Origin: Saliterribacillus persicus
GTDB taxonomy: Bacteria > Bacillota > Bacilli > Bacillales > Amphibacillaceae
Direction of reading: 5' to 3'
DNA: 45,079 bases
NCBI RefSeq assembly: GCF_003337485.1
Contig: NZ_QPJJ01000022.1
Coordinates: 1 to 45,079 of the forward strand
Part shown: in pieces, positions 25,165 to 34,190 of the stretch
Layout: each line of letters begins with the position of its first letter
Position numbering within the stretch: the stretch's first letter is position 1
Position numbers and translations under genes: made by a program
The notes under the pieces: model-generated
Told to the model about the DNA's origin: nothing
The model's database searches: none
The model's input: only the letters and a program-made list of their open reading frames with translations

Positions 25165-25197
25165 ATAAAAAAAACGATCGGAATAATCCTGATCGTT
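25165..25197 (-). terminator. Terminator of the dehydrogenase-epimerase operon
   Basis: On the minus strand AACGATC and GATCGTT pair around an 11-base loop and run into eight T. It lies about 20 bases past the epimerase stop codon. Confidence 0.85.
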
Positions 25198-25213
25198 CTT
25201 TTTACCTACTTAT

Positions 25214-26185
25214 TTAATTTTCTAGTCGGCTTTTATACCATTCTATCGTTTCTAATAAACCGGCATCTAACGCTGTTTTTGGTACGTAATTCAATAACTC
25301 TTTTGCTTTTTCTAAGGAAGGTAAGCGTGAGGGGATATCCTCATACCCTTTACCATATGCTTTTTCATACGGGATAAAAGAAAATGGAGCTTCATTTTTG
25401 GTAAGGTATTGAATACGTTTTGCTAATTCCTCTATACTAACTTGCTCTGTTGCTCCGATATTAATTGCTTGATGATTCGTTTTTTCATCTATTGCTTTTT
25501 CGAGTCCCTTCACAACATCCTTCACATAACCAAAGCTTCGCAGCTGCTTGCCGTCACCGAAAATTGGAAGTGATTCTCCTTTTAAAGCCTTTGTGATAAA
25601 AATTGGTACTACCCCACCATAATCAGAATTTGTTTGACGGGGACCATACGTATTAAAAAAGCGAATGACAGTGACAGGCAATCCTTTTTCAGCGTACGCA
25701 AAACAAAGGTGCTCATCAAGCGCTTTTGCGGTAGCATAACACCAGCGATTGATAGACGGATCCCCAAGAACTCGATCTGAATCCTCTCGATATGGCAGTG
25801 TGTCATTTTTTCCATAAATTTCAGAGGTGGAAGCAAAAATTACTTTTTTATTAAATTGAGCAGCACTTTCTAATACAACTCTCGTTCCTAGAATATTTCC
25901 ATCAATGACCTTAAGTGGATCATCTACTGTGTTCTTAACTCCAAGTACCGCCGCTAAATGATACACAACATCATTTGCCTCGATTAGTTGATCAATTACT
26001 TGTTTATTTAAAACAGATGCTTCGTGAAAGGTGAAATTCGCATGTTCAAAAGCTTCTGTTAAATGTTCTGTGCTTCCATTAGAAAGGTCATCAATCACTG
26101 TAATTTTGTAGCCTTTTTTTAGTAAATGATCCACTAAATGTGAACCAATAAAACCTGCTCCACCTGTTATTAGTATTTTTTTCAT
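25214..26185 (-). CDS. NAD-dependent sugar-nucleotide epimerase (second SDR, TviC/GalE-like)
   Basis: A 323-residue extended SDR enzyme with ITGGAGFIGSHLVDHL, the catalytic ASTSEIYGK and CYATAKALDE (Tyr, Lys), and FFNTYGPRQTNSDYGGVVP. It belongs to the same broad group as the other epimerase here but is not a recent duplicate. Its ATG overlaps the stop codon of the nucleotide-sugar dehydrogenase (ATGA), so the two are coupled. Such a pair (TviB/TviC or WbpO/P type) makes UDP-sugar uronic acids such as UDP-GalNAcA; that assignment is inference. Confidence 0.85.
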   Translation of the reverse strand: MKKILITGGAGFIGSHLVDHLLKKGYKITVIDDLSNGSTEHLTEAFEHANFTFHEASVLNKQVIDQLIEANDVVYHLAAVLGVKNTVDDPLKVIDGNILGTRVVLESAAQFNKKVIFASTSEIYGKNDTLPYREDSDRVLGDPSINRWCYATAKALDEHLCFAYAEKGLPVTVIRFFNTYGPRQTNSDYGGVVPIFITKALKGESLPIFGDGKQLRSFGYVKDVVKGLEKAIDEKTNHQAINIGATEQVSIEELAKRIQYLTKNEAPFSFIPYEKAYGKGYEDIPSRLPSLEKAKELLNYVPKTALDAGLLETIEWYKSRLEN

Positions 26186-27432
26186 TTTCCATCCCCTTCT
26201 TTCTTTGGAGATGGAGATAAAAATAAACTTTCCGGGGTTATGACATGTTCAGCTATCTTTTCTAGCTCTTCATAAGAAGTATTGGTATGGGCAGTTAAAA
26301 CAATTGCAAGCTTATATTTACCTTCTTTTAATGCATTTTCTGTTATAGAAGCTTTTCTTTCATTTGCAAGGTTAACCTCTTTTACAAAGGGATCAAAATA
26401 GTCAAATGAAATATCATCTGCGTCTAATCTATCCATAATTGCTAATGCACTCGATTCCCTCACATCACCAATATCTGGTTTATAGGCAACACCTACAACT
26501 AGGGCACGATCGTTCTCATCTTCCAAAGATGCTTTTATTTTTTCAGCCACATAGGTGACCATATATTTATTCACTTTATCTGAGATCGTGATAAATGCAG
26601 GGTCATGTTCAAATTCTTTTACTTTAAAAGCAAGATAGTGTGGATCAATTGGAATACAATGTCCACCTATCCCCGGTCCAGGATAATACTTGGTGAACCC
26701 ATACGGTTTAGTTGCAGCAGCATCAATAATCTCATGCACATTTAAATTCATTTTTTCACATAGAATAGCGAAATCATTAATAAAGGAAATATTGATAAAA
26801 CGTTGTGTGTTTTCTAAAATTTTCGTCATCTCAGCGGCTTTCGTTGAGGAAACAGGGTGAACACTAGTAAAAACATGACTATATAGCTCAATCGCTATTT
26901 CTAAACATCTTTGTGTGGTCCCCCCGACAACCTTAGGTATTGATGAAATAGGAACATCACTACCTGGATTAATTCGTTCTGGTGAATAAGCTAAGAAGCA
27001 ATTTTCACCAATGGTAAAGCCTCTTTTTTCAAGCTTTGGCTGTAAAAGTTCTTCCGTTGTCCCTGGATAGGTAGTGCTCTCTAAACATACTAGTTGGTCT
27101 TGAGTGACATATGGAACAAGTGAATCCATTGCTTGATTCACAAAGGTTAAATCAGGTTCATCCTTTTCTGTGAGCGGAGTGGGTACACAAATAATCACCG
27201 CTTCTGTTCCTGTAATACCTTTTGATGATTTATATAGCTTTAATTGTTCTGATTCGATCTTTTTTACTAAATACAAATCATCGACATCAGGATTTTGCGT
27301 TTCTTTATTGGTAATTTGTGTTATGCGTTCGGGATTTATATCAATCCCATGCACAATAAAATCTTTTTTCAAAAACTGCTCTGCTAGTGGGAGTCCCACA
27401 TACCCCAGGCCAATGATTGCGATTGATCGCAT
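26182..27432 (-). CDS. Nucleotide-sugar dehydrogenase (UDP-HexNAc 6-dehydrogenase type)
   Basis: A 416-residue enzyme of the UDP-glucose/GDP-mannose dehydrogenase family that oxidises C6 of a UDP-sugar to the uronic acid using two NAD. Motifs: IGLGYVGLPLAEQF, VPTPLTEKDEPDL, ECLEST-type LVCLESTTYPGTTEELL, YSPERINPGS, and the catalytic Cys in GPGIGGHCIPIDP. The PERINPG and GHCIPIDP forms resemble WbpA/WecC/TviB rather than plain UDP-glucose dehydrogenase. AAGGAGG precedes the ATG. First gene of a two-gene operon. Confidence 0.87.
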   Translation of the reverse strand: MRSIAIIGLGYVGLPLAEQFLKKDFIVHGIDINPERITQITNKETQNPDVDDLYLVKKIESEQLKLYKSSKGITGTEAVIICVPTPLTEKDEPDLTFVNQAMDSLVPYVTQDQLVCLESTTYPGTTEELLQPKLEKRGFTIGENCFLAYSPERINPGSDVPISSIPKVVGGTTQRCLEIAIELYSHVFTSVHPVSSTKAAEMTKILENTQRFINISFINDFAILCEKMNLNVHEIIDAAATKPYGFTKYYPGPGIGGHCIPIDPHYLAFKVKEFEHDPAFITISDKVNKYMVTYVAEKIKASLEDENDRALVVGVAYKPDIGDVRESSALAIMDRLDADDISFDYFDPFVKEVNLANERKASITENALKEGKYKLAIVLTAHTNTSYEELEKIAEHVITPESLFLSPSPKKEGDGK

Positions 27433-27457
27433 AAAAAAATCCTCCTTATCATTACGT

Positions 27458-27495
27458 GATAGAGTAATGTATGAAGGATTTAAATCTTCGTATGG
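27458..27495 (-). promoter_or_regulatory. Candidate mother-cell (sigma-E/K type) promoter of the dehydrogenase operon
   Basis: On the minus strand CATACATTA (27473-27465) fits both the sigma-E -10 (CATACAnT) and the sigma-K -10 (CATAnnnTA). The upstream CCATACG (27495-27489) has the ATA and AC cores at 15-16 bases. The start would fall about 26 bases before the ATG. An inverted repeat CATTAC/GTAATG (27450-27469) overlaps the -10. Confidence 0.4.
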
Positions 27496-27554
27496 TCACC
27501 TGCATGTCTTTTTGTTAAAATGTGTCATTACCTTAGGACAAGTGAGGGCTGTTT

Positions 27555-28673
27555 TTATTTATCAAAAAATGTATGAAGCTCAGTAAATCTTCTATCTAAT
27601 CCCTTTGCAACGGCATCATGAACTACCTTTCCTTGATAGGTATTCACACCTTTAGCAAAAGCTCGATCATAATTTATCATTTCCTTTAGACCTTTATCTG
27701 CCAATTGTAAAGCATAAGGTGCTGTTACATTGGTTAAAGCATAGGTAGAGGTTTTTGAAACGGCTCCAGGAATATTAGCAACGGCATAATGAAGTACACC
27801 ATGTTTTAGATATACTGGATCATCGTGGGTTGTGACGCGATCAATGGTTTCAATCGAGCCACCTTGGTCTACTGCAACATCAACTACGACAGACCCAGGC
27901 TCCATCTGTTTAATCATATCTTCTGTCACAAGTGTTGGCGCCTTTGCACCAGGAATTAATACCGCTCCAACTACTAAATCTGCTTGTTTTAACTCCTCTT
28001 GAATATTATAGCTGTTAGAAGCAAGTGTGCGAATTTTTCCTGGATATAAATCCTCTAATTCACGCAGACGGTCAATGTTAATATCAAGGATGGTAACATC
28101 AGCACCTAAGCCAATCGCTATTTTTGCTGCATTGGCTCCAACAACTCCAGCCCCAATAATGACTACATTTGCAGGCTTTACCCCAGGAACTCCTCCTAAA
28201 AGGATTCCTTTTCCGCCATGTGCTTTTTCCAAAAAGTGTACGCCTGCCTGCACGGCCATTCGACCTGCAACTTCACTCATTGGTGTTAGTAAAGGTAGTG
28301 CGCCATTATCTAGTTGAATCGTTTCATAGCCTATTGCTGTTGTTTTTTTCTCAAGTAAAGCATCAGCTAGTGCAGGTTCAGCTGCTAAATGTAAATACGT
28401 AAATATTAAGAGATCTTCACGAAAATAAATGAACTCTTCAGGTTGTGGCTCTTTTACTTTTAATACAAGCTCAGCTGCCCAAGCATGCTCAGGGCTTGAA
28501 ACTATCTCAGCACCTGCTTCTTCGAATTGCAGATCAGATATTCCACTTCCAGTGCCTGCTCCTGTTTCAATAAATACTTGATGTCCTGCTTTTTCTAGCA
28601 TCATCACACCCGCTGGCGTAATGGCTACTCGGTTTTCATTCATTTTTATCTCTTTCGGGATACCAACTCTCAT
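27555..28673 (-). CDS. ald: Alanine dehydrogenase
   Basis: A 372-residue enzyme that converts L-alanine and NAD to pyruvate, ammonia and NADH; it supports growth on alanine and normal sporulation in Bacillus. Seen: start [20 protein letters not shown] (substrate Arg, Lys), KEPQPEE, LTYLHLA-like [10 protein letters not shown] (active His), [11 protein letters not shown], the nucleotide fold [17 protein letters not shown] and [13 protein letters not shown]. Length is exact for the family. AGGTAGGTG precedes the ATG. In the 351 bases upstream (28674-29024) I see only the DrrB terminator. Confidence 0.95.
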   Translation of the reverse strand: MRVGIPKEIKMNENRVAITPAGVMMLEKAGHQVFIETGAGTGSGISDLQFEEAGAEIVSSPEHAWAAELVLKVKEPQPEEFIYFREDLLIFTYLHLAAEPALADALLEKKTTAIGYETIQLDNGALPLLTPMSEVAGRMAVQAGVHFLEKAHGGKGILLGGVPGVKPANVVIIGAGVVGANAAKIAIGLGADVTILDINIDRLRELEDLYPGKIRTLASNSYNIQEELKQADLVVGAVLIPGAKAPTLVTEDMIKQMEPGSVVVDVAVDQGGSIETIDRVTTHDDPVYLKHGVLHYAVANIPGAVSKTSTYALTNVTAPYALQLADKGLKEMINYDRAFAKGVNTYQGKVVHDAVAKGLDRRFTELHTFFDK

Positions 28674-28932
28674 GATCAGACACCTACCTTTTCTGTAGTA
28701 CGTGCTATAGTTTACATTTCCCTAATTCAGCTTATTTTAATACATATTCTATGATATATTTGGCAAAATAGGGAATGTTTTTATAATCGCGCTCATGAAG
28801 GGAAGTAGTTTTTGTGATTTAGTATGTGAAAGTGTTTAATAAAATGAACTTTAATCGATCCAGTGGATTATGTAGCACCCTTTATGCCATTGGCTTAGAT
28901 TAAATGATTCATCGGGAGTTAATCCTGAATAT

Positions 28933-28991
28933 AAAAACGATACCCAAAACGAGAGCAATCATTACAATTAGGCGCTCTTTGGGTATCGTTT
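28933..28991 (-). terminator. Terminator of the DrrAB-type operon
   Basis: On the minus strand AAACGATACCC (28991-28981) pairs with GGGTATCGTTT (28945-28935), with an inner GAGCGC/GCTCTC pairing and a T tail. It lies about 35 bases past the permease stop codon. Confidence 0.75.
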
Positions 28992-29024
28992 CAATTGAAC
29001 AATTATTTTTAAAAAAATTTAATG

Positions 29025-29849
29025 TCAGCTGTGATTTCTGTAAAAGTACATAGTCAGTGGTGCAAAAATAACAATAAGTCCTAGCGATATGAGTGAAACC
29101 ACTAAAATGAGATCACTAGTGACCGTGCCGTGAATAAATCCTCTTACTGTATCAACGACATACGTAATCGGATTAATATCGACTAGCTTTTGTAACCAGC
29201 CTGGCATTGTCGCTGTATCGACAAATACACTACTCAAAAATGTTAATGGAAATAGAATCATCATACTAATACCCATTAAAGCTTTCTCAGAGCGCACAAT
29301 CAAACTTAAAAAGGTCCAAATCCATGACAAGCTAAACGAAAATAGCAGTAAAATTAAAATGCCCAATATAATTCCTGTAATTCCCGCTTCTGGTCTAAAT
29401 CCTAATATATACCCTAAGGAGATCATAATAGTAGATGCAACCGTATAGCGAAGCATATCTACTAATAGTGCACCCACTAAAGCAGCTGGTCTCCATATTG
29501 GCAATGTTTTAAAACGATCGAAAATTCCCTTTTCAATATCCTTATTTAAATCTAGTCCTGTATACATCGTGATCATCGATACGGTCATCACGAGTATTCC
29601 AGGTAACACAAAATTCAAATACTCTCCTGTTGAACCTGAAATTGCTCCACCAAAAAGATAGGTAAACATTAATAAGAAAATGATCGGAAAAGCAGTGACA
29701 TCAAAAAGTTGTTCTGGCACATATTTAATTTTCAGTAACGCCCTCCACCCGAAAGTAAGACTCGCAGTAATAGCACTTGGGCGTTTGGGATGTTCCGATA
29801 AATTTAATACTTTCTGTAGATCAATTGCTTGTTCATCTTTATTCGTCAT
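29025..29849 (-). CDS. ABC-2 type permease (DrrB-like)
   Basis: A 274-residue membrane subunit with six predicted helices. Typical ABC-2 features: PIIFLLMFTYLFGGAI, YLNFVLPGILVM, GIFDRFKTLPIWRPAALVGALL, PLTFLSSVFVDTATMPGWLQ and NPITYVVDTVRG. These are the marks of the DrrB daunorubicin-export family. It overlaps the end of the ATPase gene by 11 bases. The substrate cannot be read; drug or lipid-like export is usual. Confidence 0.88.
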   Translation of the reverse strand: MTNKDEQAIDLQKVLNLSEHPKRPSAITASLTFGWRALLKIKYVPEQLFDVTAFPIIFLLMFTYLFGGAISGSTGEYLNFVLPGILVMTVSMITMYTGLDLNKDIEKGIFDRFKTLPIWRPAALVGALLVDMLRYTVASTIMISLGYILGFRPEAGITGIILGILILLLFSFSLSWIWTFLSLIVRSEKALMGISMMILFPLTFLSSVFVDTATMPGWLQKLVDINPITYVVDTVRGFIHGTVTSDLILVVSLISLGLIVIFAPLTMYFYRNHS

Positions 29850-30831
29850 GCTTTATCCCTCCTTCTTCAGCTTGCTTCGTCGTCTTTCCTGTTAAGGTAA
29901 GGAAAACCTCATCCAAGCTCGGTTGTCCCATCTGAAAATCACTTACTTGTATTTGTTCATTTACCAACTTGCTTATTGCATTCGCTGCATCACTATGGTC
30001 CTTTATTGGAACAGTTAACAGCATTCCTTTTTCATTCACTTCAATTGGTTCATCAGTTAAACTTTTTAATATCTGATGTGCTTTTTCCAAATCTTCCTGT
30101 GTATGAAAATGAACCGATAATCTACCAGCACCTACAGAAGCTTTTAACTCTTTACTTGTACCTTCAGCAATTAATACTCCTTGATCAATCACACCAATCC
30201 TATCGGCAAGTTGATCGGCTTCTTCTAAATATTGTGTAGTTAGAAAAATAGTGGTTCCATTATCTGAAAGTGCTCGAATGATATCCCAGACTTGGTTTCT
30301 GCTCCTTGGATCTAAACCAGTTGTAGGTTCATCTAAAAACAATAAATCTGGGGAGGTTAAAATACTCACAGCGATATCAATTCGACGCCTCATTCCACCA
30401 GAATATTTTTTTACTTGGCGTTTTCCTGCCTCTTCTAATTGGAAAGCTTTTAATAAATCATGTGCACGATTTTTAGCACCTTTTTTAGAAAATCCAACTA
30501 ATCTAGCAATTAGAATTAAATTTTCAAAACCAGTAAGGTCTTCATCCACTGAAGCAAATTGACCCGTAAGACTGATACTTCTTCTTACTTGATTTGCTTC
30601 TTTTTGTAAATCATAGCCCATCACTTTTGCAGAACCACCGTCAGGCTTTAATAGCGTTGCAAGCATTTTTATCGTAGTGGTTTTGCCTGCTCCATTTGGA
30701 CCCAGAAACCCGTAAATCATTCCTTTTTCTACTTGTAAAGAAATACCATCTACTACGCGCTCATTGTTAAAAATTTTAACTAATTGATCTGCTTCTACTG
30801 CATATTGTAAAGAATTGTCTTCTTTGTTCAT
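29839..30831 (-). CDS. ABC transporter ATPase (DrrA-like)
   Basis: A 330-residue ATPase partner of the downstream permease. Walker A is GPNGAGKTT, the signature KYSGGMRRRIDIA, Walker B DLLFLDEPTTGLD, the H-loop in LTTQYLEEAD. The C-terminal extension (about 230-330) ending in LDEVFLTLTG is the DrrA mark. No ribosome site stronger than AAGGGG before the ATG. Two-gene operon; no regulator is adjacent. Confidence 0.9.
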   Translation of the reverse strand: MNKEDNSLQYAVEADQLVKIFNNERVVDGISLQVEKGMIYGFLGPNGAGKTTTIKMLATLLKPDGGSAKVMGYDLQKEANQVRRSISLTGQFASVDEDLTGFENLILIARLVGFSKKGAKNRAHDLLKAFQLEEAGKRQVKKYSGGMRRRIDIAVSILTSPDLLFLDEPTTGLDPRSRNQVWDIIRALSDNGTTIFLTTQYLEEADQLADRIGVIDQGVLIAEGTSKELKASVGAGRLSVHFHTQEDLEKAHQILKSLTDEPIEVNEKGMLLTVPIKDHSDAANAISKLVNEQIQVSDFQMGQPSLDEVFLTLTGKTTKQAEEGGIKHDE

Positions 30832-30950
30832 CCCCGCATCCCCTTCCGTCCTATGTAACTACTTTTTATTGTATCATTAAAATTTATAAATAATGCGTGT
30901 ATTTTTTGTTTGAAATCTTAATATTTTTTCATAAATTCTTCAAAGAAAGT

Positions 30951-30992
30951 AAAAACAGATACTCGAAAAAGATGTAACTTCTCGAGTATCTG
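30951..30992 (-). terminator. Terminator after the truncated glycosidase-like gene
   Basis: CAGATACTCGA (30956-30966) and TCGAGTATCTG (30982-30992) form an 11-pair stem; on the minus strand five T follow. Confidence 0.8.
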
Positions 30993-31030
30993 CATTAGAT
31001 GATTCATATTTGATTCGTTCTCAGGTTGGA

Positions 31031-32155
31031 TTAATAGCTATAATACAAGTCTTGAATGATTTCGTAAGACTGTTTAAGCCTTTCCTCTGATTCTGGTAGA
31101 TTCCAATTTTCCCATGTATAAGCCTTCAGCTTGCCAAGAGCATTTTGCGCCACCTCAGGAAAGGAATCGATGATCTCTCCACTACTATTTTCATAGAGGA
31201 CACCAATATTTAATTCCTCAATCACTTTACTAGCAGTAATACCATCCTCGTAAATATTCCCGATAAATTCTTTCTGACTGGGATCTTTTGCTTGAATTAA
31301 AAGCCATGGTATCCTTAGCTCAAGAACGCCACTGTCACTAACCGAATAATCCACTAATGAATCGTATTCTTTAGAAGTTGGATTTCCATCTCCTTTTTTC
31401 AGCTTACCTGTTACATAAAAACTAAAAGGAATGGTTTTATCCTGATCTGGTATATAATATGCTTTATTTAGCGCCAATCGAATCGGGTTAAATTCACCAC
31501 TATTTTTGGTTGGTACAGGTGGTTTTGGCTCTAACAACTCTAATTGATGCCCATATTGGTAGGTGTAAAAATCATAATAAGCATCTACCTTCATTCGTGA
31601 CTCTTCTTCATTTAGATCGATGAGAAAATCAATACCATTTTCAAAACTGATATTATCTTTACCTTCAATAGAAAGATTCCCTTGTTCAGGTAAAATATCT
31701 AACAGCAATACGGGTGAGCCTTCCTTTTTTTCGTCTAAATCCTCACGAAGATATAGATATCTTTCATCATGATCAACAAACATCGCTTTTAATGGCCCTG
31801 TTTCTTTTTCATAAAGGGACGGCTTTTCCCATTCAGATGGATCCCCATCTACTTTGATTTTATGACGATCAAAACTTAGCAATCCAAATTGCTGCTCATT
31901 CGTCTGTGCATTTGACCAAAAAGGTCGTCTGTCAGGATTATCATAATCCATCGTATTCCATGTCCGTTTAAACCACTCGTCCTGCCAGGTGAAAATTAAT
32001 CCACCCATTAAATCTTCTTCGATAATGTCTTCATAAAGATGGCTAATGATTTCTCCTTGTTCTGTTTCTGATAAGAAGCCTTGATTCCAGCCAAAAGGAT
32101 TTTCGTGTGTTAAACCACGTGAACCAGGAACACCAAACTCCGCTACTAAAAATAG
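31031..32155 (-). pseudogene. 5'-truncated glycoside-hydrolase-like gene
   Basis: The open frame from ATG 32008 (325 aa) continues upstream without a start as far as a stop at 32156-32158. The extra residues include FLVAEFGVPGSRG, ENPFGWNQGF and the run into GGLIFTWQDEWFKRTWNT, which look like the end of a TIM-barrel glycosidase-type domain. After it comes a CBM9/DOMON-like segment (VDGDPSEWE, then ERYLYLRED). Intact relatives should be much longer, so the N-terminal majority is lost. The break is near 32150, where sequence of different character begins. I cannot name the enzyme. Confidence 0.65.
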
Positions 32156-32274
32156 TCAATCAGATTACAGAAACTGAGCACACTCTGCTCTTTCCAGATA
32201 ACAAGCAATTCTTATTTAATTTTGTATATGAAGTAGTAGACCCTATCTTAATTATCGTCAAAGAAAGCTTTTAG
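32146..32274 (+). pseudogene. C-terminal remnant of an unknown plus-strand gene
   Basis: A plus-strand frame without start codon reads IVNQITETEHTLLFPDNKQF and ends in VVDPILIIVKESF before TAG (32272-32274). It abuts the truncated minus-strand gene. Composition looks like a real protein tail, but no family is recognised. The rest of the 32275-32591 gap has short degenerate repeats and no convincing gene. Confidence 0.35.
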
Positions 32275-32591
32275 CTAACTTAAGTATAAAAATATTTTAT
32301 ACAGGCTGCTACTGAAGCGCCAAGAGTATATTCATGGCCAAATTAGAAGGGTTCATGACAAATTTATCAACTTTCATGACCAAAATTTTGAATTGCTTGG
32401 CCAACAAAAGGAGTCTGCAAGTTTATACGCACAGTTAATAGTATTTACAAAAATCAAACCATAATTTTTCCCAAAGTAATCTGTTATGAACAAAGGTAGG
32501 TAGTCTGAGGAACCCATTGTATTCCAAAAAAAGACACAATTCCTCTCATATCGAGAAATTATGTCGTTATTTAGATTCATTTATGATACTA

Positions 32592-33158
32592 TTACACTCT
32601 TGCGACGGGTTTTCTAATGGTATATAATGCTCCGCTCCATGCATCAATTTGGGAAAGCATTGCTTCTATATTCTGTTGTTGATAGTCAGCTGGTTTAAAT
32701 TCACTACCATTCACAAAATCTGTAAAAAGGGATAAAGTAGGATGAACACGAACGTCAGCAACCATTAGTTCGCCAAGGATTCCTCTTAAATGTTCAGCAG
32801 CACGTGTACCTCCTGCTCCTCCATAACTGACGATTCCTGCAGCCTTATTGTTCCACTCTGCACGTGCGTGATCGAGGGCATTCTTAAGTGCTGCTGTAAT
32901 ACTGTGATTATACTCCTGTACAATAAATACAAATCCATCCAAGCTATCGATTTTCTCTCTCCAATTAACAATCCCAGCCTCATTTTCAGTTTCTTCACCT
33001 AAGAATGGTAACTTATATTCCGCGATATCTACAATTTCAAATATACCTTCTCCCTGACTATCGGCAATTCCTTTAACCCATTCCCCTACCTGAGGACTAA
33101 CTCGCCCTTGACGTGTGCTACCTAATATAATTCCGATTTTCAAATTTGTATTGCTCAT
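32592..33158 (-). CDS. NADPH-dependent FMN reductase
   Basis: A 188-residue flavodoxin-fold reductase. The FMN phosphate loop is GIILGSTRQGRVSPQVGEWV, and PFLGEE, VFIVQEYNHSITAALKNALDH and SYGGAGGTRAAEHLR complete the NADPH-dependent FMN/azo-reductase pattern. It uses NADPH to reduce FMN or quinone-like compounds in the cytoplasm. AGGAGG precedes the ATG. It is divergent from a TetR regulator, and a palindrome overlaps its likely promoter, so it is probably that regulator's target. Confidence 0.88.
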   Translation of the reverse strand: MSNTNLKIGIILGSTRQGRVSPQVGEWVKGIADSQGEGIFEIVDIAEYKLPFLGEETENEAGIVNWREKIDSLDGFVFIVQEYNHSITAALKNALDHARAEWNNKAAGIVSYGGAGGTRAAEHLRGILGELMVADVRVHPTLSLFTDFVNGSEFKPADYQQQNIEAMLSQIDAWSGALYTIRKPVARV

Positions 33159-33206
33159 GATTTCCTCCTATGATTCATATTTTATTTTTCTCTCTTCAAT
33201 TAAAAG

Positions 33207-33222
33207 TGTAACCTGAGTAACA
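33207..33222. promoter_or_regulatory. Candidate TetR operator
   Basis: TGTAACCTGAGTAACA is an imperfect palindrome (TGTnAC, four bases, GTnACA). It overlaps the spacer and -10 region of a minus-strand promoter (TTTACT, 17-18 bases, TTACAC/TACACT) of the reductase gene. Confidence 0.4.
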
Positions 33223-33246
33223 TTTGTTAGTAAAGTATATTTTTTA

Positions 33247-33275
33247 TTGTTTTTTTAATTTAATTATTGTATGAT
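33247..33275 (+). promoter_or_regulatory. Promoter of the TetR regulator gene
   Basis: TTGTTT (33247-33252), a 17-base spacer and TATGAT (33270-33275) form a good sigma-A promoter about 55 bases before the regulator's ATG. Confidence 0.5.
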
Positions 33276-33330
33276 CATAGAAACACGTATGCAGATAAAA
33301 ATAGACAATATAAAGGCAAGGGTGAAATAA

Positions 33331-33957
33331 ATGAACAATAAGCTTTCTTTAAGAGAAAGAAAAAAATATCAAACAATGTCCAATATTTTAGATGAATTTC
33401 TAAATTCACTTCAAGATTATAATTTTCATGACATTCATATCGAGGATATATGTGACAGAGTCAACATTTCAAAAGTAACTTTTTTTCGGTATTTTAATTC
33501 CAAAGAAGAGGTATTAGAATATTTTGTACTGCGCTGGTGCTATCAAAGAAGTCTTGAAATAAACAGAAATGACTATAAGGGGCTTGAAGGAATTCATCAT
33601 GTCTTTCAATCTGTAGCAAACCTTCCAAACGCGGAGAAAATAATAATTTCTCTCATTCATTTTTATACCAGAATAAAGGTTCAAGAAATTGAGTTTAAGG
33701 AATTAAGCGAATATGAGCGGTATGTCATCTCGAACAGCTTAACGGAAGGACTTCAAGTTGATATTCTTAATTTACCGGAAATTCTGCTTCATTATCTTGA
33801 TCAAATTGAAGGAATAGAGAAGATGAAATCTTATTATGTGGAGCAATTAATTATGTTGTTTTACGGCATTCCTCTCCAAAGGCATATTCAGGTGGTGGAA
33901 TCTAAACCTTTAGATGTAGTATACAGAGAGTATGTTGAAAATTGTTTTTCACACTAA
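33331..33957 (+). CDS. TetR/AcrR-family regulator
   Basis: A 208-residue regulator. The N-terminal DNA-binding domain reads LSLRERKKYQTMSNILDEFL, DIHIEDICDRVNISKVTFFR and YFNSKEEVLEYFV, the full TetR helix-turn-helix pattern. The C-terminal ligand domain (about 75-208) is variable as usual. AAGGGTG precedes the ATG. Divergent from the FMN reductase gene, so it probably represses it and itself. The inducer is unknown. Confidence 0.87.
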   Translation: MNNKLSLRERKKYQTMSNILDEFLNSLQDYNFHDIHIEDICDRVNISKVTFFRYFNSKEEVLEYFVLRWCYQRSLEINRNDYKGLEGIHHVFQSVANLPNAEKIIISLIHFYTRIKVQEIEFKELSEYERYVISNSLTEGLQVDILNLPEILLHYLDQIEGIEKMKSYYVEQLIMLFYGIPLQRHIQVVESKPLDVVYREYVENCFSH

Positions 33958-34096
33958 GTAATTATTCATATAATATAGAGACTAAAAATAACCATTTCAG
34001 CTTGATAAAAGAGAATTTGGCTGCGTTGTGGTTGGCTAAAAAAGATTTATATATGCTCATTCGGTATCCCCTGCATGTTAGTTGAACGCCTAGAAT

Positions 34097-34131
34097 ACAA
34101 AAAACCGCAACCTCAATTGGTTACGGTTTTT
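34097..34131 (-). terminator. Terminator downstream of the tRNA-Ala remnant
   Basis: ACCGCAACC (34104-34112) and GGTTACGGT (34119-34127) with A and T runs on both sides. On the minus strand it directly follows the tRNA 3' end and was probably the original tRNA terminator. Left of it, 33958-34096 shows no gene. Confidence 0.7.
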
Positions 34132-34137
34132 AACTAT

Positions 34138-34179
34138 GGAGCATAGCGGGATCGAACCGCTGACCTCTTGTCTGCCAGT
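34138..34179 (-). other. 3' half of tRNA-Ala(GGC), attachment site at the left border of an integrated element
   Basis: On the minus strand the sequence from the anticodon loop CTGGCAG onward is that of tRNA-Ala: anticodon stem 3' strand ACAAG, AGGTC, T-arm AGCGG-TTCGATC-CCGCT, acceptor ATGCTCC and discriminator A, with U70 as expected for alanine. The 5' half is absent. This displaced 3' end is the usual scar of an element that inserted at a tRNA gene; the intact tRNA should lie beyond the right edge. Confidence 0.8.
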
Positions 34180-34190
34180 CTAAAAAGATA

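Noticed and set aside
32374-32580. 68-aa minus-strand frame after the FMN reductase
   Set aside because: No ribosome site, AT-rich composition, overlaps the degenerate repeats. No family recognised.
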